This document shows positions 11,908 to 23,572 of a stretch of 64,000 nt of DNA, in pieces; within the stretch, counting starts at the first letter, position 1, and every line of letters begins with the position of its first letter. The position numbers were made by a program, and so were the translations under genes. Source of the DNA: Hyaloscypha bicolor E (Eukaryota > Ascomycota > Leotiomycetes > Helotiales > Hyaloscyphaceae); NCBI RefSeq assembly GCF_002865645.1, contig NW_020194560.1, positions 682,001 through 746,000 on the forward strand, written 5' to 3'. The notes beneath the pieces are model-generated. The model searched no databases, was not told the DNA's origin, and saw only the letters and a program-made list of their open reading frames with translations.

Positions 11908-12399
11908 GTATTTAAAGCTTACTTCTTTTAATTCTATAAAGAATTTTAAATAAACTAATTTAGAACTATTAATAATATAGGTATTACTAAAATAATAGAA
12001 TCTCAGAAATACAAATAATAAATTCTAGAATAATAAAAGCAAAAAGCTTTAGAACTCTTAGAGGAATTAGGTATTTATATCTTTATAAATATATATTAAT
12101 AATATATTAGAAATTCTCTCGAAAACCCGAAAATTAAAAAACCTTAAATAAAGACTACTTTTTAATTAAGTCCTAAAGTAATAGATACCTATAGGCTAGT
12201 AACCTAACTACTACCCTTAAGCCCTATCCTATAACCTTATAGGCTCTATATATATACTAGTAATGAGATTATTAGGGAAAATATAATAGAGAAAAAATAT
12301 AATAAGTTATTTTCCTAGAATATTATATAACCAGGAACTATATTAATTTCTATTAAGGCTTCTAGTAAAGCTCTTACTAATTCAGGTTATCCCGTTAGT

Positions 12400-15300
12400 A
12401 GCCCTTCCTAAACCAAGTATTTTATTAGTATTCCTAGAGAATTTATAAATAAGTCTATAGAAATAGAACTCTTTACTTTTATTATAAAGCTTCTAGAAAC
12501 TAAAGACTATATTATTACTAGAGAGTTATATAAATAGGCTAAGGAACCTAATACCTTACTCTTAGATATTAATATTATTATAAAAAGCTACTAGAAGAAT
12601 ATCTAAAGAGCTATTTTATATAAGAATACCTATAGCTATAATAAAGCTATTCTCGAGAATACTAAGTTCTATAATACTAAACTCGAGAATAATATTAAGT
12701 ACTATATAGCTATAGTAAATTAGCTTATAATAGCTCTAACTACTTCTATTTTGCCTGCTCCGGCTATTTTAAACCCCTCTTAAAAGAATTCTAAACTATT
12801 TTCTGCTTATTTCTATTTAGAATTCCTTATATCTTATATTTCCTTTAGAAATACTAGAATTACTAAGCTCTTAGATCTAACTCTCTTTACTAAAGATTAT
12901 ACTATCTTTAATAACTAGCTAGTTCAGGTTAAGAATAAGTTATAAGGAAATACTAATTTATATTTCTTAAAGAATCTCAAGATTATTTATATTTCTAGTA
13001 AACTTACTAGTAATATTCTTATCCTAACTAACTCTTATATAAACAAAAATAGTCCGAATTAATACTATTAGTTTTTAGAGCTTTATTTTTATCTAAAGAA
13101 GCTATACTCTAACCCTAATAAGATATAGAATACTTGCCATAACTTTAGTAAGTTTTAAATATATTTTAGTTAAGTATTTTAAGAGTTCTATATTTTCTTC
13201 TTATAACTATTTATAAAAGGTAATATTAGTCTTTAAGATATTAAATATAAACTAAATAAGAAGCTTTTATTAAAGCTCCAGAAATTAATATATATATATT
13301 ATAATAATTCTTCTATTAATACTATTTGCTTTATTTAGTACTATATTATTAATAATTAGTAAATTAAGGCTATATATAAAAAGACTAAGAAATATAAAAA
13401 AATAAAAGCTATTTTAGCCAAGTTTATTTCTAATATTATATTCTTATATATTTCTAATATTATATCCTTATATATTTCTAATATTATATTCTTATATATT
13501 TCTAAGAAATATATTCCTAAAAAGGAGCCTAAGGAGCCTATATTAATTACTTTTATTAAGTATATATTTCCTTATAAATATAAGTAATATTCTATAAAAA
13601 CCGAGGATCTCTTAACTATTAAATACTATAACTATAACGAGTTTGGCTATTATATTAGATACTATCCGGTTCTATATAATAAGGAAACCAAAGTAGCTCT
13701 TTCTAGAATTAAGCCGGGCTTAGTTCCTATTCTACCGGAATATATTATTCTAATAAAATATTTAGAGAATTTAAGCTCTAATTCTAGTATAAAACCGGGA
13801 AATAAGTATTCCTAAAAAAAGTCTTTATTTTAGGGACTTATAATATAGATTTAGTAAAGATTAACTTGACTTATTTAATAGAAAGAAATACTCTTATAAT
13901 ATCCTATACTATTAATATAAATAAATTAGGGATTAAGTTTTTTTCCCTTATTAATACTAGAGCTAATAGTTATACTTTTATTAATATAAAGCTTATTTAG
14001 CTTATAGAATAATTCTTAGAAATAGAATTATAACCTCTTTTCTTATCTTATATTATATATAGTTTTAATAGAAAGCTAGCTAAATTTACTAAGAAATATA
14101 TAAAAGTCTTATTTCTAATTAATAGATAAAGTATTAATATATTTATAATTATCTTAAATCTTAGAGATTATAATATTATCCTTAATAGGAAATAGGTAAT
14201 ATATATTAATATTCTAGTTAATTATAAAAGATATAGACTTATATAGCTAAAGAATAAGCCTAAATCTATATAATTCGGTTATATTATTAGTACTTTATAG
14301 TAATAGCTAGAGAAATAACCTAATAAGAAGTATTAAAAAGATATTAATTAATAAGATTTTATTATAAGCTATTTCTAGAAATCTTTTATTCTAAAGTAAT
14401 CTTTCTTTTTTTGAACTAATTAGAGGAAATTATATAAGACTATAGAAAAGGAGTTTCTATAGTCTAATTAAGATATAATACCTAAGTAAAAGCCAAAGAA
14501 GTAGGAAGAGGTTCTTAATAAAGAGCAAATATTAGATCTAGCTATTCTTATCTCTATAGTATTTAATTATATAGCCAAGAAAGAAAATATTACTATTAGT
14601 TAAATCTCTATTTATAAGATTAATAAAAAGCTTAAAGCTTGGAAAAAAGAAGCTATTCCTGGCCCAGAGAATTAATAATTAGAAGAAATAAAACTTTAGT
14701 AGCTATAGAAAATATTACTCCCGGAATTTAAGAAATATACTTCTATTTTCTCTAAAAAGAAATCTAATATCCTTTTTTTCTATAGATTATATAATTATAA
14801 GATTTAGATTAAAGGCCCACTAGTAGGTATTAGAATTAATAGCACACGCGAGAAATCCTTATTAAAATTCAACCAAAGTTACCGACTTTAAGAAAATATA
14901 AAGTCACAACGTAAAGTAAAATCAATCTATCTTTCTAGATTATAATCGAAATATACTCTCTTATTTATTTTAATTAATTATAATTTATACTTAAACTCGC
15001 CTTATAGGTAAGATTCTAGTCTACTTTAAAGATATAATAATACTAAACCTTTATAAATATTCTATAACCTAATTATTAATATATCTTACTTATACTATTT
15101 ATTAGCTTTAAAGGTAATCTGGTCTTTGAAATTGGCTTATTTTATAAGAGTATTGTGTATTTGTAATATTATAAAGATAGTAACTTTTTGGTGGTCTGTA
15201 GTCTGTATGCTATTAATTCTGATACCCACTAGTGGCCTAAAAAGAACTAAAAGTATTAGATATTAATCTTTCTAGTAATAGTTTACTTAAAAGCTTCTAG

Positions 15301-18300
15301 AAATCAAGTATTTCTTAGAAGATAATCTGGCTAAGAACTTTATTAAAGCTAGTTAGGCTTCTTTTACTTTACTAGTTTTTTTTATAAAGAAAGTAAATAG
15401 AGGTTTATATTTCTATATTAATTTCCGCCGCCTAAATAATATTATCCGAAAGAATTAATATTTCCTTTCTCTTATTAATAAGACTTTAAATTAATTATTT
15501 AAAGCCAAGATTTATACTAAATTAGATATTTACTAAGCTTTCTATTATATAGCTATAAACCCGAACTCTTAGGAGCTAATAATATTTTATATTTACTATA
15601 GAATATATAAATATAATATCCTCTAGAAAGGCCTTATAAATAGCCCGGCTATATATTAATACTATATAAATAATATATTTTTTAAGTATCTAGATAACTT
15701 TTATATAATATATCTTAATAATATTCTTATTTATTTAGAAAACCTAGTAAAGCATAAATAATACATATAAAAAATACTAGACTACTTATATCTTACTAGC
15801 CTCTAAGTAAATATTAAGAAATCGGAATTCAAAGTTATATATATAAAGTATTTAGGCTTTATTATCTCTATATCTAGTATTAAAATAAATCTTAATAAAG
15901 TTAAAATAATATATAACTAGTAATTCCCAAAGATAATTAAGGATATATAGTTCTTCCTTAGCTTCTATAACTTTTATAAATACTTTATTAGAAAGTATAA
16001 ATAAATTACTAAACTTCTTACCTTATTTATAAAAAAGAATATTTCTTTTAAATAATTCAAGTAATATTAAGAGGCTTTTACTTATTTAAAGAAAGCTATA
16101 ATTTCTATTCTAGTTCTATAATACTATAACCTAGATTTACTTATAATAATAGAAATAGATATATCTAAAGAAATAGTTACTGGCCTATTCTCTTAATAAG
16201 ACCCAGAAATAGGCCTTTAATATTCTATAACTTATTTTTCTAAAACTATATTTCTAGTAAAGCTTAATTATAATATATATAATAAGGAGATACTTACTAT
16301 AATATAAGTACTAGAGAAATAAAGAGCTAAGCTAGAAGGCCTTTAGGATACTTCTTTTAAGGTCTATTCTAATTACCGTATTTTAGAGTACTTTATAATT
16401 ACTAAAAAGCTCTTTTCTTAATAAGCTAGATAGGCTAAGCTCTTATTCTATTATTATTTTAAGCTTATATATTATTCTGGAAAATTAAATAAGTAAATAG
16501 ATACTTTATTATAAAGATAAAATAAAGTAAATATTTAGGGCTAGATTAAGAAGAAGCTATAAACTCAAGTACTTTTTCCTAAAGATAAGATTAATCCAGA
16601 GATTATTTATAACTTATAGCTTATAATAATATTCTATAAGGTCGGCTTACTTAATCCGGAATTCGGCCCTGAAAACTAAATATATACTAAAGATTTTCCA
16701 GAGAAAAATATCCCTATTAAAGATATAATTCCCCTAGAAAAAAGTATTTTCTTAGAAGCTTTACTAGTAGACTCTGCTATAATAGCCCCTATAGAAGTAC
16801 TATTAAAGGCTCCCGCTAAATATAGTAGTTTATAACTTATAAATAAGATCCTATAAGATAATTATATATTACTAGATTTAGAGAAGCTATATATAATAGC
16901 CCAAGCCAAAAGTAATATCTAGATACTATAAAATAGCCTTCTTTTATATTATAGAGGATATAATAATTCCCAGATTACCTTTATAAATTGCCCTAATTTA
17001 TAAAGTATATAATAAATCCCTTTCTGGATATTCTGGATATATAAAGCTCTATTAGCTATTAAAGAAGTAATATTACTAGCTATTTATAAATAAGGATATT
17101 AATTAATACTATAGTAATTACTATATTTATAAGAGATTATATATATCTAGAAATAAGAAGCCTAGTTTGCTTTATTTCCTTCTAGTTCCTAATTATTTCT
17201 AGTAATATATTACTATAAACTTTAAAAGCTATCTAGAAAGCAAATCGGGCTATAATATAATTACTATATTTATAGATTACTTATTCAAGTATCTAATTAC
17301 AATTCCTGTATAAGATATAATTATAGCCAAGTAGCTAGTATTTTTGTTTTTATTTTATATAATATACTAAGTAAATATTCTAGAAATAATTATATTAGAT
17401 TAGGGATTCTAATTTATATCCGATTTTTAGAGCAAATTCTATATAAGAATTAGTATAAAGCTTAAGCTCTCTATAGCTAATTACTCCTAAATAGACGAAT
17501 AAATAGAGATTATTAATTAGTACTTTAATTAAAGATTATACCCGTATATTAATTATTATTAGGATAACTAGAATAAATAGATTACTATAATTAATTATTA
17601 ATAAGCCTCTCTTTAGTATAAAACTATTAGCTAGTTCCTATTTATAACTAAAAAGAGCTATAAGCCTTATATTTTACTAGACTAGAACTCTTCTATTAAA
17701 GCTAACTTACCTAAAGAGAAGCTAAATAGAAATAAAGCTAAAGTATTAGTAAATTAATTATATAAATTATAGTAACTTACCCAAGGCTATATAAAGTAAG
17801 TATAGGAATAATATATAGTATAAGCTAATAAATATTACTATCTAATTAACTTCAAAGTCGGGGACAAAATATAGATTACTATAAAGTACTAGAAATCCGA
17901 TTATCCGAGCCGGAAGCTAGGGAACTAAATAGAAGGCCTATTTAAGATTCTAGAATAGTATAGCTATTTATTTCTCCTGAAATTACCGGAAACCATAAAA
18001 ATATACCTAGTTTTTTATATAAAAAAGCTATAAAAAGACTTCCAGAATTCTCTACTAGGTTAAATAAATCCGGAACCGCCCCTATTAATACTAGAGAATA
18101 GTAAATAAGAATATGGCATTAAGCGGGTTATTATAGTTAAGCTAGTAAGAAATAAGCTAAAGTATAGAATTTATTAGGTTAGTTGGAATAAGAATCTAAT
18201 ATAGTATCTAGCTTCGGTACTAAGTAATAGCCCTCTAGTTTTATAGAGTTTCTATAATAATAATATTAATATACTAGGACCTCTATAAAACCTATAATAT

Positions 18301-18330
18301 TAGCTAGACTATATAAAAAATAATACTTAT
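12400..18330 (+). pseudogene. gypsy gag-pol polyprotein with chromodomain, destroyed by RIP
   Basis: Readable pieces follow. The Gag zinc knuckle (13624-13665) reads YYNYNEFGYYIRYY: all four CCHC ligands have become Tyr. The protease motif reads INTRANSYTF (about 13950), where a D-T-G-A motif is expected. The RT active site reads YLNNILIY (about 15711), where YLDDILIY is expected. Integrase lies at about 16950-17750, and the chromodomain (18130-18240) reads YRIY-stop-VSWNKN. Three 24-bp in-frame units (13427-13498, TTTCTAATATTATATTCTTA...) lie in gag. Stops stand at Gln/Trp positions throughout. Ends are approximate. Confidence 0.75.
14818..15234. mobile_element. CACTA-like non-autonomous DNA transposon, 417 bp
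   Basis: The ends are inverted: left CACTAGTAGGTATTAGAATT and, as reverse complement of the right end, CACTAGTGGGTATCAGAATT. They match over 27 bp, ending at AATAGCA, with two transition differences. A 3-bp direct repeat GCC (14815-14817, 15235-15237) flanks it. Ends beginning CACTA with a 3-bp TSD are the mark of the CACTA (En/Spm) superfamily. Removing it rejoins the gypsy pol frame just before the RT domain. There is no transposase inside. It keeps CpA/TpG (GCACACGCG; GTGGTCTGTAGTCTG) and so was less mutated than its host. Confidence 0.75.
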
Positions 18331-18366
18331 CTAGAACTATACGGAAATAATAATAAATTCTCCTAA

Positions 18367-18402
18367 ATTATATAATAAAGGCCCCGGCCTTTTATATATA
18401 AT
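18367..18402. promoter_or_regulatory. 36-nt palindrome, copy b (gypsy 3' region)
   Basis: Left half ATTATATAATAAAGGCCC, right half CGGCCTTTTATATATAAT. It lies between the chromodomain and the polypurine tract of the plus-strand gypsy. Function unknown. Confidence 0.5.
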
Positions 18403-18513
18403 ATCTATATCCGAGATACTAGTTTATTTTAGAAAGGAAAATAATACTAAATTAAATGAATTAATGGCTTTTATAAAGCTCGGGAACGAGCTTATTCCAA
18501 AGAAGGGGGGTAA

Positions 18514-18787
18514 TATTATAATTCCCATATATCCGGTATCTAAGATACCTTACTAGATACCAGATATCTTTTAAATATATATAATATGGCCGCCTTATTA
18601 TAGAAGTATATTTGGAATATACTAGAGATATTTAGAAGGCTAAGCCCCTTTGAGACTAGTATATTATAGGGTATATATACTTCTTTATAGCCTCCTATAT
18701 TCTAGTTTTCCCTTCCTTAGCTTTGAATCGTCTTTATAAAAGACCTTTTATCTTGCTTTCCAAGCCCTAAATGCCGTACTCGTAATA
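18514..18787 (+). repeat. gypsy chromovirus 3' LTR (274 bp)
   Basis: Directly follows the purine tract and TAA; ends GTACTCGTAATA, then the TSD ATTAC. Less decayed than the 5' LTR. Confidence 0.85.
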
Positions 18788-18792
18788 ATTAC

Positions 18793-19229
18793 TAAATATA
18801 TTATATTTTATAAAATTAATTTAGAATATAATATATTTTATAAAAATTAATTAGTTTAATTAAAATTAAATAGTTTAATATAAGGCTTTCTAGTTTAGAA
18901 ATTTAATATATATAATTTAGGGAATTTAGAACTATATATATAAACTATTTATTATTATAGAATAGTAATTAATTTAATATATTTTATTTATTAAAATTAG
19001 GGGCCTAAGGCTTTTAATAAGCTTAATAAATCCTAAAACTAAATATTATATAGTTATATATTAATAGAACTTAATATTTTATCTAGTTAAAATATCTTAT
19101 ATAGCTAGAATACTTTATATAACTAAAATTAGTTTAGCTAATATAAGAATTTAATATATATAATTTAAGGAATTTAGGGCTATATATACAGGCTACTTAT
19201 TACTATAGAATAGTAGTTAATTCATTACG
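18793..19229. other. AT-rich repeat remnant with a ~90-bp direct duplication
   Basis: No gene. The segment starting near 18899 (ATTTAATATATATAATTTAG) recurs near 19147 and both continue through TATTA-TATAGAATAGTA into TTAATT. The part at 18990-19085 matches 3185-3290 at the far end of the island. Confidence 0.55.
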
Positions 19230-19231
19230 TT

Positions 19232-19344
19232 TTACTTGGTTTATATTGCAAGCACGTGACCTTGGCTTTATTATTAAGCTAGTTCAATATTACTTGGTTT
19301 ATATTGCACGCACGTGACCCTAGCTTTATTAAGCTAGTTCAATA
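19232..19344 (+). repeat. tandem duplication (58 + 55 bp) with CACGTG boxes
   Basis: Copy 1 at 19232-19289 and copy 2 at 19290-19344 both run from TTACTTGGTTTATATTGCA to AAGCTAGTTCAATA. Each holds one CACGTG (19253-19258 and 19311-19316), a binding site of bHLH-type regulators. It ends about 140 bp before the start chosen for the HET gene, so it is plausibly its upstream region. Confidence 0.7.
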
Positions 19345-19481
19345 ATAGCCACCTCAGCCTTCGCGCTCTGCTAGTGTGTAGAGTTTTCTTGAACTGAAAT
19401 TTTTTCAATGCATTGCAATTGATCAATCTTGTTTGGTTACAATGCCTTTTGATACTCACTGCTGACCTGCCTTCTACAACA

Positions 19482-21512
19482 ATGACCGAACAGACCAATC
19501 GCGACCATAGGGCACGAGCCACAGAGAATACCTCGAGTAAAGAACATACAGAAGCACGTACAGAGGCACATACAGTTGATCAAAGAGATCCGCTTATTGC
19601 GGATTGGGTTCTATCAAAACAACTGGACCTCGATGCAGCGTTCGGATTCGAACATGCAGAATACGCAGGACCACCGTACACCCAACTTTCGCCCACAGTA
19701 CCGACACTGCGTCTCCTTATGCTGATGCCGGGTTGCTTTAACGATGATATCACTGGCTTTCTTATCGAGGTCCCAATTGCCTCCAAGCCCAAATACGTTG
19801 CATTGTCTTACGAATGGGGAAATCCAAGGGACACTGTGCCGATCCAGCTATTCGGACAGGAATATCTAGTAACGAAGAACCTTGCAGCAGCCCTGCGACA
19901 TATCAGAAGCGAATACGGAATTATGGCTTTCTGGGTCGATGCCGTGTGTATAAATCAGGCAGATGTCGCAGAGAAGAACGTCCAACTCGCTCAAATGGGC
20001 TCAATATATAAGGACGCCACAGAAGTCCTAGTTTGGCTGGGGATGGATATGGAAGAAACTCAAGACAACTGGGGAGGATCAGCCGAAAGGACCAAGATGG
20101 CTTTTGATTTCGCTCGACAGTTTGCAAATACATCATATAGGGATTTCTCGCAGGCCATAAAAACCCATAGCGTTGGCCAAGGTTACCCTGATCGGGATGA
20201 CGGGTTTCGGGCCTTTCTTAACCTTCTGACCAGAAAGTGGTTCTCGCGTCGCTGGATCGTACAGGAAGTAGTACTGCCGCACATTTCCAGGGTCAGAATT
20301 GTTTGTGGCTCTCGTGGAACGCCCTGGAGAGCCTTTCGGAACGTTGCCCTTTGCTTGACGACCAATCTCGCCTCGCTCCCCCCTCGCACTGAGGCGTTCA
20401 TTCGAATGCGGGCTATGTCAATTTCAACCATTGAGGTAATAAGATCTTCACATTCACTATTAACTTTAAGTGGAAGTCATCCTGCGCGATTGTTGGCCAC
20501 ACTGCTTTCTTTTACTGGAGGTTGGTTTGAGGAGACTGATCGTCGAGACAGAATCTTTTCTCTCTTGGGGTTTGCGGAAGGGCAGTCGGGTTATCAAGGA
20601 TTCAGGGCAGACTACAACGCAACCGCGACCGAGGTATTTATCAAGTCTGCCAAATATCTCTTTAGCGAATTACGGAGTGCAGAGTTTTTGGTTTTTTCGC
20701 ATCCCAGGGACTTAGATGGACTTCCTAATGAGCTCCCTTCTTGGGTGCCAACTTGGGCCGGAAAGGTGCAATTCATCGCAGATGCTTCAAATCTGAGCTC
20801 TCTACCCCAAGGCGCATCAACTCTTAGTCCTACGGATATCGGCTTTCCCGGAGATGGACTTACACTACGCACCAACGCAATACTCGTTAGCCGCATTGCA
20901 ACAGTTGGCTCGGGTTGCCCCGGATTTCGAGACCTAAGTCCAACCTCCCTTTACAAAATTCTCAAATCATGGGAAGAGCAAATCCTAAATTCGACATCTG
21001 TTCGGAAGAGATATGTAAAAAGTCAAGATATAGCCGAGATCTGGAAAAGGACTTTAATGCATCATTCGCCGCCGCTGGGAGAGTTGGGTTTTCCAGTCAC
21101 TACATCAACCGAGAACTACCCAATCCCATTACCTAGACCGATTGGCGACCAGCACAGGATTTTTGAACTTTTCATGCATCCAGATCTGTTATCTGAAGAG
21201 GACGAGAAGAGATTCACTTTTGGGGATGAAACTGTTGGCTATCTTCATAACTTGGCTAATCGGCTCTCCGGTGACACTCCTTTCGTGACAACGGGTGGAG
21301 ATATCGGACTTACTTGGTCGGGCTGTTTTGTGGAGTTAAAAGAAGATGATGTGGTTTGCCTCATCCAGGGCTGCCTGACACCAATGCTCCTTCGTCCAGA
21401 GCAATCCCACTTCATTTTGTTGGGTTCATGTTATGTCGACCGCTACCTGGATCCAAAGATGCAGAAAGAGTTATTGGCCGAGAATCCTCAAACCTCGATA
21501 GATATCAGATAG
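19482..21512 (+). CDS. HET-domain protein (heterokaryon incompatibility family), 676 aa
   Basis: An intact, intronless ORF. The HET domain spans about residues 105-260: YVALSYEWGN (from 105), FWVDAVCINQ (Cys at 156), a Y-KDA-EVLVWLG segment, and RRWIVQE (Trp at 258). The C-terminal part has the usual GDD-like close (LKEDDVVCLIQGC, then HFILLGSCYVDRYLDP). HET proteins trigger cell death when genetically unlike hyphae fuse. The HET domain is distantly TIR-like, and its partners are usually at other loci. The ORF extends 23 codons upstream to an ATG at 19413, but that stretch is hydrophobic and unlike a HET N-terminus. The ATG at 19482 has a better context (CAACAATGACC). A 7-codon out-of-frame ORF (19442-19465) lies just before it. 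The gene has normal composition and no RIP signs although AT island 1 ends only about 250 bp upstream. Which allorecognition locus it belongs to is unknown. Confidence 0.88.
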   Translation: MTEQTNRDHRARATENTSSKEHTEARTEAHTVDQRDPLIADWVLSKQLDLDAAFGFEHAEYAGPPYTQLSPTVPTLRLLMLMPGCFNDDITGFLIEVPIASKPKYVALSYEWGNPRDTVPIQLFGQEYLVTKNLAAALRHIRSEYGIMAFWVDAVCINQADVAEKNVQLAQMGSIYKDATEVLVWLGMDMEETQDNWGGSAERTKMAFDFARQFANTSYRDFSQAIKTHSVGQGYPDRDDGFRAFLNLLTRKWFSRRWIVQEVVLPHISRVRIVCGSRGTPWRAFRNVALCLTTNLASLPPRTEAFIRMRAMSISTIEVIRSSHSLLTLSGSHPARLLATLLSFTGGWFEETDRRDRIFSLLGFAEGQSGYQGFRADYNATATEVFIKSAKYLFSELRSAEFLVFSHPRDLDGLPNELPSWVPTWAGKVQFIADASNLSSLPQGASTLSPTDIGFPGDGLTLRTNAILVSRIATVGSGCPGFRDLSPTSLYKILKSWEEQILNSTSVRKRYVKSQDIAEIWKRTLMHHSPPLGELGFPVTTSTENYPIPLPRPIGDQHRIFELFMHPDLLSEEDEKRFTFGDETVGYLHNLANRLSGDTPFVTTGGDIGLTWSGCFVELKEDDVVCLIQGCLTPMLLRPEQSHFILLGSCYVDRYLDPKMQKELLAENPQTSIDIR

Positions 21513-21621
21513 CTTTCCAATTTGCTCCTCATTTTCGATCGACACCATCGAACAAGAAGCACCCTCCAGCGCAACGAGGGCAGAATTCAAACATTTACGT
21601 TACTCCAAAGAGAACCTCGAC

Positions 21622-22197
21622 CAGGCTCGGCAAAAATACCTAAATTTCCGGTATCGATAGGTATCGATGCCAGAATCGTAAGGTATCGATTCCCTGAACC
21701 TAATTTTCCCCTTTAATCACAATTAACTTTCGAACTACTTCTCTTATAAGAAAATTTTTGGTAGCATAAATATTCTCCTTAATTTAGGCTTTCTATCTAG
21801 CTACTTATCTTATACTTTAGGCTAAAACTAATCTCAATGCGGCCATTTTAAGTAAGAATGAGCTTTTGAGATTTTCGTAAGGCTCGCTTATATATTTAGT
21901 GCCTTGATAAGAAATACGAATACGGGGCTTAATTCTCCGAATACGAGAGGTATTTTAAATTTAAGATTTTATTAAATTTTATTAATAATAGTGAATAAAT
22001 TTTTTAATAGAAAGACTAGAAATTAAAGGAATTATATATGAATACATTCTTATATAAATAAAATAATAAAATAAAGAGATAATTTTTAGGGGTAAGAATC
22101 GATAAGGTATTAATACGTATTAATTCTTACGATACCTGAAAAATACCTAATACTATCGATACCGGTATCGATGCCTCAGGTATTTTTGCCGAGCCTG
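21622..22197. mobile_element. hAT-type non-autonomous element, 576 bp
   Basis: Terminal inverted repeats of 20 bp, CAGGCTCGGCAAAAATACCT, are identical at both ends (21622 and, inverted, 22197). A perfect 8-bp TSD, ACCTCGAC, flanks it (21614-21621 and 22198-22205). Next to each end are clusters of GGTATCGAT, a subterminal repeat of the kind hAT transposases bind. No transposase is encoded; the middle is AT-rich. It is inserted about 110 bp after the stop codon of the HET gene, so it may lie within its 3' UTR. Confidence 0.88.
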
Positions 22198-22205
22198 ACC
22201 TCGAC

Positions 22206-23232
22206 TCAGGCAAGACTTGTAGCCAAGAAAAAATGCTTCAGAATATGTAGCTACAAAGGCGGGTGGCGCTTGACATATCAGCAGGTGCTTCATTTACTAA
22301 AACCAAAGGTGAGCATTCGTATGTAAGGTTTGAGCATACGCTTGAACTAACATGAGCAAGCATTGCGAGATTGATTTGCCCTCCAAGGACGCATGCTGTA
22401 GTTCCCCTAGTTCCCCTAGGCCAGGTTACCCCTGGGCATTGTAATGGCGCTGGCTAGGGTGAATTGGGGGTGGCGGTCACATTACTGGTTTCACCTGGTC
22501 AGCCGGCGTTTCAGTGGTTTTAGCTAGTATCTCCCTTCTTCTTCTCTTAAGCTTAGTACTCTCAATACATGGGATTCTCGGAACTTTGAGCCTTTGACCA
22601 TTGCCTTGATCCCGCCGTCACAGGAATATTAGGCTGGACAAGGTCAAGTAACACATGACCTGGCACTTTATCACGTCCCTGGGCTGAAGACCTGGTCTGG
22701 TAAACAGCTCTTTTTGGGTGTGTATGTAACGTCTAAAGAGAGAAGAGAGCGGGGAGCTCGAGCTAAGTACAGGGTGCCACGCTAGGGCCAGGTCATGTGA
22801 CACTGACGTCACAACACACTTACTATTAAGAATAGATTGATTTCCTAATTAAGAGAAGTATTCGGGTAACTATACTGCTTTTTGCACTATAATTTATATT
22901 ATTATTAGTATAAAATAAGATATACTTTTTATTCTTATACTAGCTTATAATAATAATTAGTTTTATTTTAATATATAATTTGAATTATCTTAGTAAAGAG
23001 TTTTAATAAATAAGATTAGAGAGCTAGAATAGATATTATTATAATATCTCAATGGGTTTATGGAAGTATTTATATTTCAAAATTAAGTATCTGCATTTTT
23101 TATTTTTTTATTTTTTTTTATTAGAAACAGACGCAAAGCCAATGCCCAATTCTTAGGGGGCCGGAAAAGAATCCTTATTCAGGCTTAGGATTGGCTCTAG
23201 GCTCTAGCTAACTCGGCGTCATACTCAGGGGC
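22206..23232. other. intergenic with a short inverted repeat and an AT-rich patch
   Basis: No convincing gene. CACATGACCTGGC (22652-22664) is inverted at 22787-22799 (GCCAGGTCATGTG), about 120 bp apart; this could be the ends of a small MITE but no TSD was found. TAGTTCCCC occurs twice in a row near 22400. 22820-23130 is AT-rich and CpA-poor like the islands, a small RIP-like patch. Confidence 0.5.
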
Positions 23233-23416
23233 TCAGGACACAGTTTCGTCTTGCCCTCGGCGGTCTTGAATGACATCCGCCCGTGTCTGGCTAAAGAGGC
23301 TGTTGCATCGAAGTTGAAATGTGTGGATAGGAAGTCCGCCCAGCTGAAGAACAAAATTAACCGCCGCTATCGCCAAAGCTCTCAATCTGGATGCAAAAGG
23401 AGATCGCAATTTCGTC

Positions 23417-23572
23417 ATGAAGAAGAATTTCGTGAGTTTGTTGCAGCAGGATGCGCAGGCGGATATGTTTTTGCCGAGTAAACCGGTGGTGTATTATGCT
23501 TCTGATGCGGATTGCGATGATGGGAAATATTGTACTGGTGTGGAGAAGTGTGCGCAGAATGTGTGTGTGTAG
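23417..23572 (+). CDS. possible small cysteine-rich ORF or 3' exon (51 aa)
   Basis: The frame from the ATG at 23417 ends CDDGKYCTGVEKCAQNVCV-stop, with four Cys spaced C-X5-C-X5-C-X4-C. The same frame is open upstream for 23 more codons (KLTAAIAKALNLDAKGD...), back to a TGA, and an AG acceptor at about 23378 could begin it as an exon. No signal peptide could be joined on. It may be the last exon or a remnant of a secreted cysteine-rich protein gene. Competing ORFs overlap on both strands, so the call is weak. Confidence 0.3.
   Translation: MKKNFVSLLQQDAQADMFLPSKPVVYYASDADCDDGKYCTGVEKCAQNVCV

Larger units (their letters stand above)
11634..18787 (+). mobile_element. Ty3/gypsy chromovirus, RIP-damaged, 7.15 kb
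   Basis: LTRs of equal length (274 bp; 11634-11907 and 18514-18787) are flanked by a perfect TSD ATTAC (11629-11633, 18788-18792). LTRs start TATTATAATTCC (TG to TA) and end GTAATA. A polypurine tract, AGAAGGGGGG, precedes the 3' LTR at 18501-18510. The internal region reads in gypsy order: Gag zinc knuckle, protease, RT, RNase H, integrase, chromodomain. The chromodomain places it among the chromoviruses, whose integration is guided to heterochromatin. A 417-bp CACTA-like element interrupts pol at 14818-15234. Confidence 0.88.

Noticed and set aside
19413..19481. N-terminal signal peptide of the HET protein from the upstream ATG
   Set aside because: HET proteins are intracellular; the downstream ATG has better context and the 23 residues look like translated leader.
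22652..22799. MITE bounded by CACATGACCTGGC inverted repeats
   Set aside because: Only 13 bp of good pairing and no target-site duplication found; recorded as an inverted repeat only.
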